A stretch of 12,993 nt of DNA from Bacteroidales bacterium (GCA_023228725.1 JALOAQ010000085.1:1-12993), one strand, 5' to 3'; shown: positions 1-6,650, counted from the stretch's first letter. Notes: generated by a model from the letters alone, not told the origin. Program-made: numbers and translations.

Positions 1-42
1 GTGGCCTTTTTTTTGTTTAAATTATTTTAGTTTTTAGTACAT

Positions 43-77
43 TTTCGAGCATTGAACCCAGCGAATTGCGAAAATCC
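43..77 (+). repeat. Hairpin repeat copy 1 (decayed)
   Basis: This copy has the same 35-nt length as the copy at 164-198 and matches it at 28 of 35 positions. The left half, including GAGCATTGA, is intact; the apex reads ACCCAGC instead of GCGAAGC, and the outer right arm is changed to AAAT. An alternative 7-bp outer pairing of ATTTTCG (41-47) with CGAAAAT is possible. No GTGTAAATTAGTG-type unit precedes it. Confidence 0.7.
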
Positions 78-99
78 CTTTTAACTTTATAAACTTTTA

Positions 100-134
100 A
101 CGCCTTTTTTGAGCGGAACGAAATTCGAAAATCC
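100..134 (+). repeat. Hairpin repeat copy 2 (left arm lost)
   Basis: The right 24 nt (111-134) follow the repeat register exactly: GA, a GC...AC apex around GGA, GA, AATTC, GA, AAAT and the terminal CC. The left arm is replaced by a T-rich run and no longer pairs. This is a degenerate member, supported mainly by its register and its right end. Confidence 0.5.
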
Positions 135-163
135 ATAATCCGTGTAAATTAGTGTATGTCCAA

Positions 164-198
164 CTTCGAGCATTGAGCGAAGCGAAATGCGAGAAGCC
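164..198 (+). repeat. Hairpin repeat copy 3 (intact)
   Basis: The plus strand can fold through its whole length: a 4-bp stem CTTC/GAAG, a GA/GA tandem mismatch, a 5-bp stem GCATT/AATGC, a second GA/GA tandem mismatch, and a two-pair GC stem closed by a GAA triloop, followed by CC. The apex GCGAAGC is known as an unusually stable DNA mini-hairpin, and tandem GA/GA mismatches in this orientation can form sheared pairs. The minus strand would have TC/TC mismatches in the same places, so folding should favour the plus strand. Confidence 0.85.
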
Positions 199-235
199 AA
201 ATTCGTGTAAATTCGTGTAATTAGTGGTTGTTTAT

Positions 236-270
236 CTTCGAGTTTTGAGCGAAGCGAAAAACGAGAAGAC
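236..270 (+). repeat. Hairpin repeat copy 4 (intact, with paired substitutions)
   Basis: This copy has the same 35-nt architecture as the copy at 164-198, but the middle stem is GTTTT/AAAAC instead of GCATT/AATGC. Two bases change on the left arm and two on the right, and pairing is kept. Both GA/GA mismatches and the GCGAAGC apex are identical. The terminal dinucleotide is AC instead of CC. Confidence 0.85.
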
Positions 271-299
271 ATAATCAGTGTAAATTAGTGCATGCCCAC

Positions 300-334
300 C
301 TTCGAGCATTGAGCTCAGCGAAATGCGAGAAGCC
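300..334 (+). repeat. Hairpin repeat copy 5 (intact stem, changed loop)
   Basis: Stem and mismatch pattern are identical to the copy at 164-198; only the triloop differs, TCA instead of GAA. It ends 3 bp from the stop codon of the minus-strand protease gene, so it would lie at the start of that gene's 3' untranslated region. No T-run follows on the minus strand, so it is not an ordinary intrinsic terminator. Confidence 0.85.
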
Positions 335-337
335 TTT

Positions 338-1573
338 TTAAAGTTTCTGAATTTCTTTTATTCTTTCAAAAATCGGTGGGTGTGAATAACTAATAAAAAC
401 AACCAAAGGATGAGGAGTGAGATTACTCATATTGTGAGAACTAAGTTTTTTTAGAGCAGAAATCAAATCTTTTCCTAAACCATGTTTTGTAGCGAAATTA
501 TCTGCCTGGTATTCTGCCTTTCTACTAAAAATTGAGGAAATCACACCTAAAATTTCTGTAATTGGTGTGTAAATTATCGAAAAAGCTAAAATTGCAATAT
601 GAAAACTTGCTTTTTCTAAACCTAAGGCTTGAGAAAGCAAATCGCTACCAGCAAAAAGTCCAAAAATATAAAGCATAATACCCATTTCAAAAATGCCTGA
701 AATCAATGATTTATAAATATGTTTGTGTTTATAATGTCCAATTTCGTGAGCTAAAACTGCTAAAATTTCTTCATTTGTCATTTCACTTATTAAAGTGTCG
801 TACAAAACTATTCTCTTTTTGGGACCCATGCCACTGAAATATGCATTTGCTTTACTTGAACGTTTTGACCCATCAATTACAAAAATCTTTGAAATATTAA
901 ATCCTGTTTTTTTACCAAACTCCATAATCATAGTTTTAAGTTCTCCGTCTTCAAGTGGTGTTTGTTTATTGAATAAAGGAACAATCAAAACTGAATAAAA
1001 CAGATTCATAAACAAGGAAAAAGCAACGATTACCAACCAAGTATAAAGCCAAAAGTTTTTTGGATCTAAATTATAAATCCATAAAATCAAAGAAAATAAA
1101 CCTATGCCTAAAATTCCTGTAAGCAAATAACTTTTTAATTTATCAATTATATATAGCTTAACACTGGTTTTATTAAATCCATATTTATTTTCAATTACAA
1201 ATGTGTCGTAAACATCAAATGGTGTGCTTAAAATATCCATTGCAAAAAAGATAATTCCAAAAAATATCAAAGGTTTTAAGATAAAATGTTCTGAAATTTG
1301 TCCTGCAAGCCCGTCAACAAAAGCAAAACCATTAAAAATTAGCATGGCGCTGATTAAAATAAAACTAAAACTCGATGTAAGTATTCCAAAACGGTAATTT
1401 TCTAATTTGTAATTTTGTTGCTTTTTATATTTTTCTTTATCATAAATATCGCTTAAAATCTCCGGTATAGGCTTATTAAACCATGAAGCGTTCAAATATC
1501 CAAGAATTTGATCCCAAAAAAAACCAAAAACTACAATTGTTAGAATAATTGCATATAAAATTTTTGCTGTCAT
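338..1573 (-). CDS. M48 family membrane metalloprotease (Ste24/CAAX-protease type)
   Basis: This 411-residue integral membrane zinc protease belongs to the Ste24 branch of family M48. The zinc-binding HEIGH is at residues 276-280 and the third ligand glutamate lies in EYQAD (354-358). The family-typical stretch SSKANAYFSG precedes the active site (about 239-248) and SHPP lies near the C-terminus (397-400). Hydrophobic segments are visible at roughly 5-25, 64-90, 100-115, 147-167, 175-200, 290-308 and 325-348, as expected for the multi-spanning family. Length is close to the Ste24 norm of about 410-430. Bacterial members are thought to act in envelope protein quality control; bacteria lack prenylated CAAX substrates, so the name reflects homology only. 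The ATG start lies 5 bp after the stop of the Crp/Fnr-type regulator, so the two are almost certainly co-transcribed. Confidence 0.93.
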   Translation of the reverse strand: MTAKILYAIILTIVVFGFFWDQILGYLNASWFNKPIPEILSDIYDKEKYKKQQNYKLENYRFGILTSSFSFILISAMLIFNGFAFVDGLAGQISEHFILKPLIFFGIIFFAMDILSTPFDVYDTFVIENKYGFNKTSVKLYIIDKLKSYLLTGILGIGLFSLILWIYNLDPKNFWLYTWLVIVAFSLFMNLFYSVLIVPLFNKQTPLEDGELKTMIMEFGKKTGFNISKIFVIDGSKRSSKANAYFSGMGPKKRIVLYDTLISEMTNEEILAVLAHEIGHYKHKHIYKSLISGIFEMGIMLYIFGLFAGSDLLSQALGLEKASFHIAILAFSIIYTPITEILGVISSIFSRKAEYQADNFATKHGLGKDLISALKKLSSHNMSNLTPHPLVVFISYSHPPIFERIKEIQKL

Positions 1574-1578
1574 ATTTT

Positions 1579-2247
1579 TTAATTAACTAATTCATATAAT
1601 TCGTAAGTGTTTAAAATCTGAATATGCTTTGCTTGTGCAGAAATTATGCCTTCATTGTGCATCTCTCTAATTGCTCTTGCTAAAGCAGGACGAGAAACTC
1701 CAAATAAATCAGCCATTTTTTCTTGTGAAATTGGCAAAATTACAGAGTTAGAGTTTTCGTTTTTTGCTAAATTCATAATATAATATGCAAATTTAGCTTT
1801 TATATTTTTAAATGATAAAAATTTTAGTTTTTCTGACAAAAATTGAGCTCTGCCCGAAATAATATTAACGAAATTTAAAAGAAAATCATCATCTAATTTC
1901 ATCATTTTAATAATTTCTGATTTGGGAATTTTTATAATAGTGGACTCTGTTTCAGAGATAATATTTACAGGATATTTGTTGTTATTGCCAAAAATAAAAG
2001 CTGTAGCTAATGGTTTTGGTGGATATAATTCTTCAATAATTAAAGCCTTTCCCGAAATATCATTCATTACACCATGAACTGTGCCGGAAACAACAATCAT
2101 TAAATGCTCAACAACTTCATCTTGATAGGAAATAATTTCCTTGGGCTTATATTTTTTTGTTTGAAAAAAAATATTGCCTAAAAGCTTGTCAATATCTTCT
2201 TGTTTGATGCCTATGAATAAAGGACATTTATTTATTATCTCTTTCAT
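1579..2247 (-). CDS. Crp/Fnr-family transcription regulator, probably HcpR-like
   Basis: This is a 222-residue regulator with a cyclic-nucleotide-binding-type beta-roll at about 8-115, a dimerisation helix at about 115-150, and a C-terminal winged helix whose helix-turn-helix lies near 173-203 (ISQEKMADLFGVSRPALARA). It has only one cysteine (C8), so it cannot be an FNR-type [4Fe-4S] oxygen sensor. It is divergent from an Fe-S protein and hcp, with a perfect Crp-type palindrome between them. Known HcpR proteins in Bacteroidota (for example Porphyromonas gingivalis) are Crp/Fnr members that activate hcp in response to nitric oxide or nitrite. The HcpR assignment rests on family plus context; the effector (haem/NO or other) cannot be read from sequence. 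The membrane protease follows in the same operon. Confidence 0.85.
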   Translation of the reverse strand: MKEIINKCPLFIGIKQEDIDKLLGNIFFQTKKYKPKEIISYQDEVVEHLMIVVSGTVHGVMNDISGKALIIEELYPPKPLATAFIFGNNNKYPVNIISETESTIIKIPKSEIIKMMKLDDDFLLNFVNIISGRAQFLSEKLKFLSFKNIKAKFAYYIMNLAKNENSNSVILPISQEKMADLFGVSRPALARAIREMHNEGIISAQAKHIQILNTYELYELVN

Positions 2248-2262
2248 TGTAGTAATTATGTA

Positions 2263-2270
2263 CTAAATTA
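2263..2270 (-). promoter_or_regulatory. Possible -7 element for the Crp/Fnr-type regulator
   Basis: On the minus strand this reads TAATTTAG, one mismatch from the Bacteroidota -7 consensus TAnnTTTG. It would place transcription start about 9 nt before the regulator's ATG, and the palindrome at 2285-2304 about 38 bp upstream of it. The match is weak, and autoregulation is inference. Confidence 0.3.
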
Positions 2271-2284
2271 ACTTTATTTTTCAT

Positions 2285-2304
2285 TTTGTAATAAAAGTTA
2301 CAAA
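2285..2304. promoter_or_regulatory. Crp/Fnr-type operator palindrome (candidate HcpR site)
   Basis: TTTGTAA and TTACAAA form perfect 7-bp inverted arms around a 6-bp spacer. The core TGTAA-N6-TTACA has the same spacing as the classical Crp site TGTGA-N6-TCACA. It lies in the 110-bp gap between the divergent regulator and the Fe-S/hcp operon. Its centre (2294.5) is about 43 bp upstream of the predicted start of the hcp-side transcript, where a Crp/Fnr activator usually sits. It is the only perfect match I found in the window. Confidence 0.75.
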
Positions 2305-2323
2305 TTAAGTAAAAAATTCTGAA

Positions 2324-2331
2324 TATTTTTG
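2324..2331 (+). promoter_or_regulatory. Predicted -7 promoter element of the Fe-S protein/hcp operon
   Basis: TATTTTTG matches the Bacteroidota -7 consensus TAnnTTTG. Transcription would start near 2338, about 20 nt before the ATG at 2358. There is no good TTTG -33 element at the normal distance, which fits a promoter that depends on an activator bound at 2285-2304. Confidence 0.55.
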
Positions 2332-2357
2332 CATTAGAATTTAAAATCTAACAAATT

Positions 2358-3233
2358 ATGATACGCGAAGTTGTAAAAATAGATGAAGAATTATGTAACG
2401 GATGTGGAATTTGCATTCCAAACTGTCATGAAGGAGCACTTCAGATAATTGACGGTAAAGCTCGTTTGATTAGTGATTTTATGTGTGATGGGCTTGGAGC
2501 TTGCATAGGTCATTGTCCGCTTGGAGCTATTTCTATCGAAAAAAGACCTGCAGTTCCTTATGACGAAATTGCTGTTATTAAAGACATGCTTACTAAAGGA
2601 AAAAATGTTGTGATTGCACATTTAAAGCATTTACGTGATCATAATGAGAACGAATGGTTTTCTCAGGCAATGAATTGGATGGAAGATAATAAAGAAAGTT
2701 TAACTTTTAATTTAGAAGAAGTTAAACAAGAAGTTCATAAAGCATTTGCTCAAAAGTCAAGTGCTTCGGCTTGTGGATGCTCGGGAATAGAAGAGAAAAC
2801 TATTCAAAAACCTGAACCTGAAAATAATTTGCAAGAAGGTTTTGATTCCCCCTCAACTTTAACGCATTGGCCTGTACAAATGCACTTAATTAATCCTGAG
2901 GCAAATTATTATAGAGGAAAAGATTTGCTCTTGGCTGCAGATTGTGTGGCTTTTAGTATGGGAAATTTTCATTCAAAATTATTAAAAGCTAAAAGCTTAG
3001 CAATTCTTTGTCCAAAATTAGACCATAATCAAAATGTGTATGTGGATAAAATGATTTCTTTGATAGATAATGCACAAGTTAATACAATTACTGTTGCAAT
3101 GATGGAAGTGCCTTGTTGTGGTGGTTTGTTGCGTTTTGTTAAAGAGGCTCAGGCAGTAGCAAAAAGAAAAGTTCCTGTAAAAGCAATAATTATATCAATT
3201 TCGGGTGAGATTATTGCCGAAGAATGGATTTAG
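2358..3233 (+). CDS. Ferredoxin-domain Fe-S protein, probable electron partner of Hcp
   Basis: This is a 291-residue cytoplasmic protein. The N-terminal 60 residues form a bacterial ferredoxin fold: C13-x2-C16-x2-C19-x3-C23, then C43-x5-C49-x3-C53 followed by proline. The second motif lacks one of the usual four cysteines (position 46 is Leu), leaving seven. The remaining 230 residues are not a domain I can name; they carry a CGC group at 139-141, C196, C218 and a CC pair at 253-254 just before GG, which could bind more metal or act in redox. Residues 142-165 look like a flexible linker. It is first in the operon with hcp, 49 bp apart with no terminator between. Proteins of this type accompany hcp in anaerobes that lack Hcr, so a role delivering electrons to Hcp is the best inference. 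Confidence 0.85.
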   Translation: MIREVVKIDEELCNGCGICIPNCHEGALQIIDGKARLISDFMCDGLGACIGHCPLGAISIEKRPAVPYDEIAVIKDMLTKGKNVVIAHLKHLRDHNENEWFSQAMNWMEDNKESLTFNLEEVKQEVHKAFAQKSSASACGCSGIEEKTIQKPEPENNLQEGFDSPSTLTHWPVQMHLINPEANYYRGKDLLLAADCVAFSMGNFHSKLLKAKSLAILCPKLDHNQNVYVDKMISLIDNAQVNTITVAMMEVPCCGGLLRFVKEAQAVAKRKVPVKAIIISISGEIIAEEWI

Positions 3234-3282
3234 AAATAAAATAAACTTAAATAAAAAATTATTAATTAAAATTTATAAAATT

Positions 3283-4932
3283 ATGTCAATGTTTTGTTAT
3301 CAATGTCAAGAAGCAGCTAAAGGAACAGGCTGTACAATCAAAGGTGTTTGTGGAAAAACTGATGAAGTTGCGAACATTCAAGATTTATTAATTTATGTAA
3401 CCAAAGGTGTTTCAGTATTTTCGCAATTAGCACGCGAAAAAGGTGTTGAAAATGATGCTGTAAATCAATTTGTATTTGATGCATTATTTACTACAATTAC
3501 TAATGCTAACTTTGATTATGACGCAATTATTGCAAAAGTTAGAAATGGTTTAAAACTACGCGAAGAAATTAAAAATCAGTTTGTAAATGCAGGTGGTCAA
3601 ATTCCTCAAAATTTACATAATTCTGCAATTTGGACAGCTGATTCTGTTGAAGAATTTGAAAGAAAAGCAAAAGTTATAGGTGTTTTATCTACTGAAAACG
3701 AAGATATTCGTTCTTTAAGAGAGCTTTTAACTTATGGTTTAAAAGGTATGGCAGCTTATGCAGAACATGCTTTTAATCTTGGACATGAAAATAAAGAAAT
3801 CTATGCTTTTATGCAAAGAGCTTTAGTTGCTACTACTGAAGAAAAATCTGCTGACGATTTAGTAGCTTTAGTTTTAGAATGTGGAAAATTTGGAGTTGAT
3901 GTAATGGCTCTTTTAGACAAAGCTAATACAAGCACTTACGGAAACCCAGAAATTACTGAAGTAAATATAGGTGTTCGTAACAATCCTGGAATTTTAATCT
4001 CAGGTCACGATTTAAAAGACCTTGAAGAATTATTGCAACAAACAGAAGGTAGCGGTATTGATATCTACACTCATAGTGAGATGTTGCCGGCTCATTATTA
4101 TCCGGCTTTTAAAAAGTATTCTCATTTTGCAGGAAACTATGGTAATGCTTGGTGGAAACAAAGAGACGAGTTTGAAACATTTAATGGACCAATTTTATTT
4201 ACTACTAACTGTATAGTTCCACCACTTGATAAAGCAACTTATACAGATAGAATTTACACAACAGGAGCTTCAGGTTTAGCAGGAGCAAAACATATTCCTG
4301 CTCGCGTAGAAGGTAAACAAAAAGATTTTTCTGAAATTATTGAGCATGCTAAAAAATGTAAAGCTCCAACAGAAATAGAAAATGGTAAAATTGTTGGTGG
4401 TTTTGCTCATAATCAAGTTATTGCTTTAGCAGATAAAGTTGTTGACGCTGTAAAAACTGGTGCAATTCGTAAATTTTTCGTAATGGCAGGTTGTGATGGA
4501 AGAATGAAATCTCGCGAATATTATACTGAGTTTGCTGCTAAGTTACCAAAAGATACTGTTATTTTAACTGCAGGTTGTGCAAAATATCGTTATAATAAAT
4601 TAGAATTAGGTGATATTGGTGGAATACCAAGAGTTTTGGATGCAGGACAATGTAACGATTCTTATTCTTTAGCAGTAATTGCTCTAACTTTAAAAGATGT
4701 GTTTGGTTTAGATAATATTAACGATCTTCCAATAGCATATAATATTGCTTGGTACGAGCAAAAAGCGGTAATAGTATTGTTGGCTCTTCTTTATTTAGGT
4801 GTGAAAAATATTCATTTAGGCCCAACATTGCCAGCTTTCTTATCGCCAAATGTGGCTAAAGTTTTAGTCGAAAATTTTGGAATAGCAGGAATTAATACTG
4901 TTGATGAAGATATGAAAATGTTCTTAAATTAA
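3283..4932 (+). CDS. hcp: Hybrid cluster protein (hydroxylamine reductase / NO-detoxifying), class I type
   Basis: This 549-residue Hcp reduces hydroxylamine to ammonia in vitro and NO to N2O in vivo in characterised relatives. The N-terminal cluster motif is C5-x2-C8-x8-C17-x5-C23, the spacing of [4Fe-4S] Hcps rather than the wider enterobacterial [2Fe-2S] form. All hybrid-cluster ligands are present: H242, E266, C310, C404 (the persulfide cysteine), C432, C457, E492 and K494, each exactly two residues lower than in the Desulfovibrio protein. The frame opens further upstream at 3205, but the start at 3283 (MSMFCYQC) gives the conserved family N-terminus, and the upstream 26 residues overlap the previous gene. 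A second ATG at 3289 is possible. It lies downstream of its likely redox partner and is followed by a strong terminator. Confidence 0.97.
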   Translation: MSMFCYQCQEAAKGTGCTIKGVCGKTDEVANIQDLLIYVTKGVSVFSQLAREKGVENDAVNQFVFDALFTTITNANFDYDAIIAKVRNGLKLREEIKNQFVNAGGQIPQNLHNSAIWTADSVEEFERKAKVIGVLSTENEDIRSLRELLTYGLKGMAAYAEHAFNLGHENKEIYAFMQRALVATTEEKSADDLVALVLECGKFGVDVMALLDKANTSTYGNPEITEVNIGVRNNPGILISGHDLKDLEELLQQTEGSGIDIYTHSEMLPAHYYPAFKKYSHFAGNYGNAWWKQRDEFETFNGPILFTTNCIVPPLDKATYTDRIYTTGASGLAGAKHIPARVEGKQKDFSEIIEHAKKCKAPTEIENGKIVGGFAHNQVIALADKVVDAVKTGAIRKFFVMAGCDGRMKSREYYTEFAAKLPKDTVILTAGCAKYRYNKLELGDIGGIPRVLDAGQCNDSYSLAVIALTLKDVFGLDNINDLPIAYNIAWYEQKAVIVLLALLYLGVKNIHLGPTLPAFLSPNVAKVLVENFGIAGINTVDEDMKMFLN

Positions 4933-4940
4933 AAATTATT

Positions 4941-4968
4941 AAAATCCTGCTACGGCAGGATTTTTTTT
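4941..4968 (+). terminator. Intrinsic terminator after hcp
   Basis: A perfect 10-bp stem (AAAATCCTGC pairing with GCAGGATTTT) closes a TACG loop and runs into eight consecutive T residues. It begins 8 bp after the hcp stop codon and ends the Fe-S/hcp operon. Confidence 0.92.
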
Positions 4969-5062
4969 GAACTTTTTGCTTATTTATTATTTTAAAATTA
5001 AATATTAAAGAATATTTATTAAAACATTTATAAAATAGATTATATCATCCTTATATTTTTGT

Positions 5063-5070
5063 TAAGTTTG
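5063..5070 (+). promoter_or_regulatory. Predicted -7 promoter element of recF
   Basis: TAAGTTTG matches TAnnTTTG and puts transcription start near 5077, about 20 nt before the recF ATG. No clear -33 TTTG is seen. The rest of 4969-5062 is AT-rich and shows nothing else convincing. Confidence 0.5.
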
Positions 5071-5096
5071 TATCTTTATAAAAATAGAACAAGTTG

Positions 5097-6200
5097 ATGT
5101 ATTTAAAAAACTTATCATTAATCAATTTTAAAAACTTTGAAAGTTTTGATTTTCAAGCTTGTGCTAAAATAAACTGCTTGATTGGAGATAACGGAATTGG
5201 TAAAACCAATTTATTGGACAGCATACATTATTTATCGTTTTGCAAGAGCTTTTTAAACCTTTCGGATAGACAAAATATAAAAACAGGTGAAGATTTTTTT
5301 GTAATTAAAGGTGAATTTATGCTTAATGATAATGTTGAAAATATTTATTGTGGAGTGCAGAAAGATAAGCGGAAATCTTTCCGTAGAAATGCTGTAGAAT
5401 ATCAAAAACTTTCTGAACATATTGGCTTACTGCCTGTTGTATATTCTACTCCTTATGATTCAGATTTGATTCATTTAGGAAGTGATATTAGGCGAAAGTT
5501 TGCAGATGCTATAATTTCTCAGTTTGATAAATCATATTTACATAATCTTATAAACTATAATAAAGCTCTTGAACAGAGGAATATTTTATTGAAAAATAAA
5601 TTTTCTTCAAAAAGAATTGATCCTGAAGAAATTGAAATTTGGGATTTTAAACTTTCTGAAAATGCAGAAAAAATTTATGAACTTAGAAAAAATTTCGCTG
5701 AAGAGCTAATTCCTATTTTTCAAAAATATTACAGATTAATTTCTGATAACAAAGAAAAAGTAGAATTGATTTATTCTTCACAACTTCATAAAAATAATTT
5801 ATATGATAGTTTAAGGAAAAATTTAGAAAGAGATTTATTTTTAGGCTATACATCTTATGGCACTCATAGAGATGATTTTGATTTTTTAATAGAAAACCAA
5901 GCTATAAAAAAATATGGTTCCCAAGGTCAACAAAAAACCTTTGTTATAAGTTTAAAATTTGCATGGTTTGAATATATTAAAAGTAAATTAAATATGCCAG
6001 CAATTTTACTTTTAGATGATATATTTGACAAATTAGATAAAAAAAGAGTTAAAGTAATAACGCAATTGGTAGCAGAAAATGGATTTGGACAAATTTTTAT
6101 TACTGATACAAGTTATTCAAGAATGCCGGATATTTTAAAAGATTTGAATATTAATTATAAAATATTAAATTTGTCAACAAATGAAATTATTACTAACTGA
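5097..6200 (+). CDS. recF: DNA replication and repair protein RecF
   Basis: This 367-residue SMC-like ATPase helps load RecA at single-strand gaps together with RecO and RecR. The Walker A motif GDNGIGKT is at 30-37, the ABC signature GSQGQQK at 274-280, and Walker B with the following D-loop at about 303-314 (ILLLDDIFDKLD). Length matches the family (about 360-375). The frame could also start at TTG 5094, three bases earlier, but ATG 5097 gives the normal N-terminus (MYLKNLSLINFKNF). It is the first gene of a plus-strand run and is separated from the next gene by 12 bp. It is not next to dnaA or dnaN here, unlike in many bacteria. Confidence 0.96.
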   Translation: MYLKNLSLINFKNFESFDFQACAKINCLIGDNGIGKTNLLDSIHYLSFCKSFLNLSDRQNIKTGEDFFVIKGEFMLNDNVENIYCGVQKDKRKSFRRNAVEYQKLSEHIGLLPVVYSTPYDSDLIHLGSDIRRKFADAIISQFDKSYLHNLINYNKALEQRNILLKNKFSSKRIDPEEIEIWDFKLSENAEKIYELRKNFAEELIPIFQKYYRLISDNKEKVELIYSSQLHKNNLYDSLRKNLERDLFLGYTSYGTHRDDFDFLIENQAIKKYGSQGQQKTFVISLKFAWFEYIKSKLNMPAILLLDDIFDKLDKKRVKVITQLVAENGFGQIFITDTSYSRMPDILKDLNINYKILNLSTNEIITN

Positions 6201-6212
6201 TAATTATTTTTT

Positions 6213-6641
6213 ATGAAACGAGTATTATTTTTATTATTAGCCTTAGTTTTTGCTTTTTCAACAAGTTTGTTTTCACAAAATTTAGAAGCAAAAAACAGCA
6301 AAATGATTGTAGGAAAATGGAAAGTTGATTCTTTAGACATTGGTGATTTTCAATTATCACCTCAGTATGAATATATATTAAAAGAAAAACTTCCGCAGAT
6401 AATTGAATCTACAGAAGTGCATTTTTATCCAAATAAAAAGTATTTTAAAAAAGGCCTTGAAGGTACAATTGAAGGGAAATGGAGCGTTTCTAAAGATGGA
6501 CAATTTGTTAGTGTGAAGACAAAGGGAAAAGATAAAGAAGATAAAACCAAAATTATTAGTCTTACAGAAGATAAGCTAATTATTGCACCTGAAGACCCAA
6601 ATGCTGCAAATTCAAAAGTTTATTTGTATAAAGTGAAGTGA
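6213..6641 (+). CDS. Small secreted lipocalin-like protein
   Basis: This 142-residue protein starts with an N-terminal signal peptide: MKR, then a hydrophobic stretch to about residue 20, with probable cleavage near SLFSQ (about 19-23). There is no cysteine for lipid attachment. The mature part begins with IVGKWKVDSL, the opening motif of the lipocalin-like proteins common in Bacteroidota, and then has alternating beta-type segments (HFYPNKKYFKKG, IEGKWSVSKDG, FVSVKTKG, KLIIAPED) consistent with a small beta-barrel. The ligand and role are unknown. It lies 12 bp after recF, so it is probably read through from that promoter, but no functional link to recF is evident. An inverted repeat follows the stop. 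Confidence 0.75.
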   Translation: MKRVLFLLLALVFAFSTSLFSQNLEAKNSKMIVGKWKVDSLDIGDFQLSPQYEYILKEKLPQIIESTEVHFYPNKKYFKKGLEGTIEGKWSVSKDGQFVSVKTKGKDKEDKTKIISLTEDKLIIAPEDPNAANSKVYLYKVK

Positions 6642-6650
6642 AAATTGCTT

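Larger units (their letters stand above)
43..334 (+). repeat. Array of five 35-nt hairpin repeats with interspersed GTGTAAATTAGTG units
   Basis: Five copies of a 35-nt imperfect palindrome end at 77, 134, 198, 270 and 334. The last three are well preserved and each follows a spacer unit. Spacer units at 135-163 and 271-299 are both 29 nt and match at 25 of 29 positions, with the common core GTGTAAATTAGTG; the unit at 199-235 is 37 nt and carries a 10-bp duplication, ATTCGTGTAA, at 201-210 and 211-220. The composite periods are therefore 64, 72 and 64 nt. There is no convincing gene here; the array starts 3 bp beyond the stop codon of the minus-strand protease gene and runs to near the window edge. 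It resembles a REP-type or other small non-autonomous repeat; mobility is inference. Confidence 0.85.

Noticed and set aside
87..272. A 61-codon minus-strand open frame through the hairpin repeats, with repeated SLRS-LE segments.
   Set aside because: The amino-acid repetition is a direct result of the DNA repeats, and the frame shows no domain or start context.
43..334. CRISPR array, because of regularly spaced repeats.
   Set aside because: The repeats are only three intact plus two decayed copies, the intervening segments are themselves related to each other rather than unique, and no cas gene is present.
1..337. A tRNA or other known structured RNA gene at the left edge.
   Set aside because: The hairpins are isolated short stem-loops without cloverleaf geometry or T-loop sequence.
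795..998. Plus-strand open frame inside the membrane protease gene; the same applies to frames at 2391-2621 (minus), 4022-4216, 6155-6340 (minus), 6997-7182 (minus), 8193-8420, 8596-8820 (minus), 8736-8978 (minus) and 12649-12933.
   Set aside because: Nearly all overlap clear protein-coding genes in another frame (8596-8820 lies mostly in the AT-rich gap before rplU), and none shows any domain or usable start context.
3205..3282. A 26-residue N-terminal extension of hcp.
   Set aside because: It overlaps the end of the Fe-S protein gene, and the Hcp family starts at the MSMFCYQC sequence encoded from 3283.
5000..5017. Inverted repeat AAATATT-AAAG-AATATTT upstream of recF.
   Set aside because: It is entirely A/T apart from one base in the loop, in an AT-rich gap, so chance symmetry is likely.
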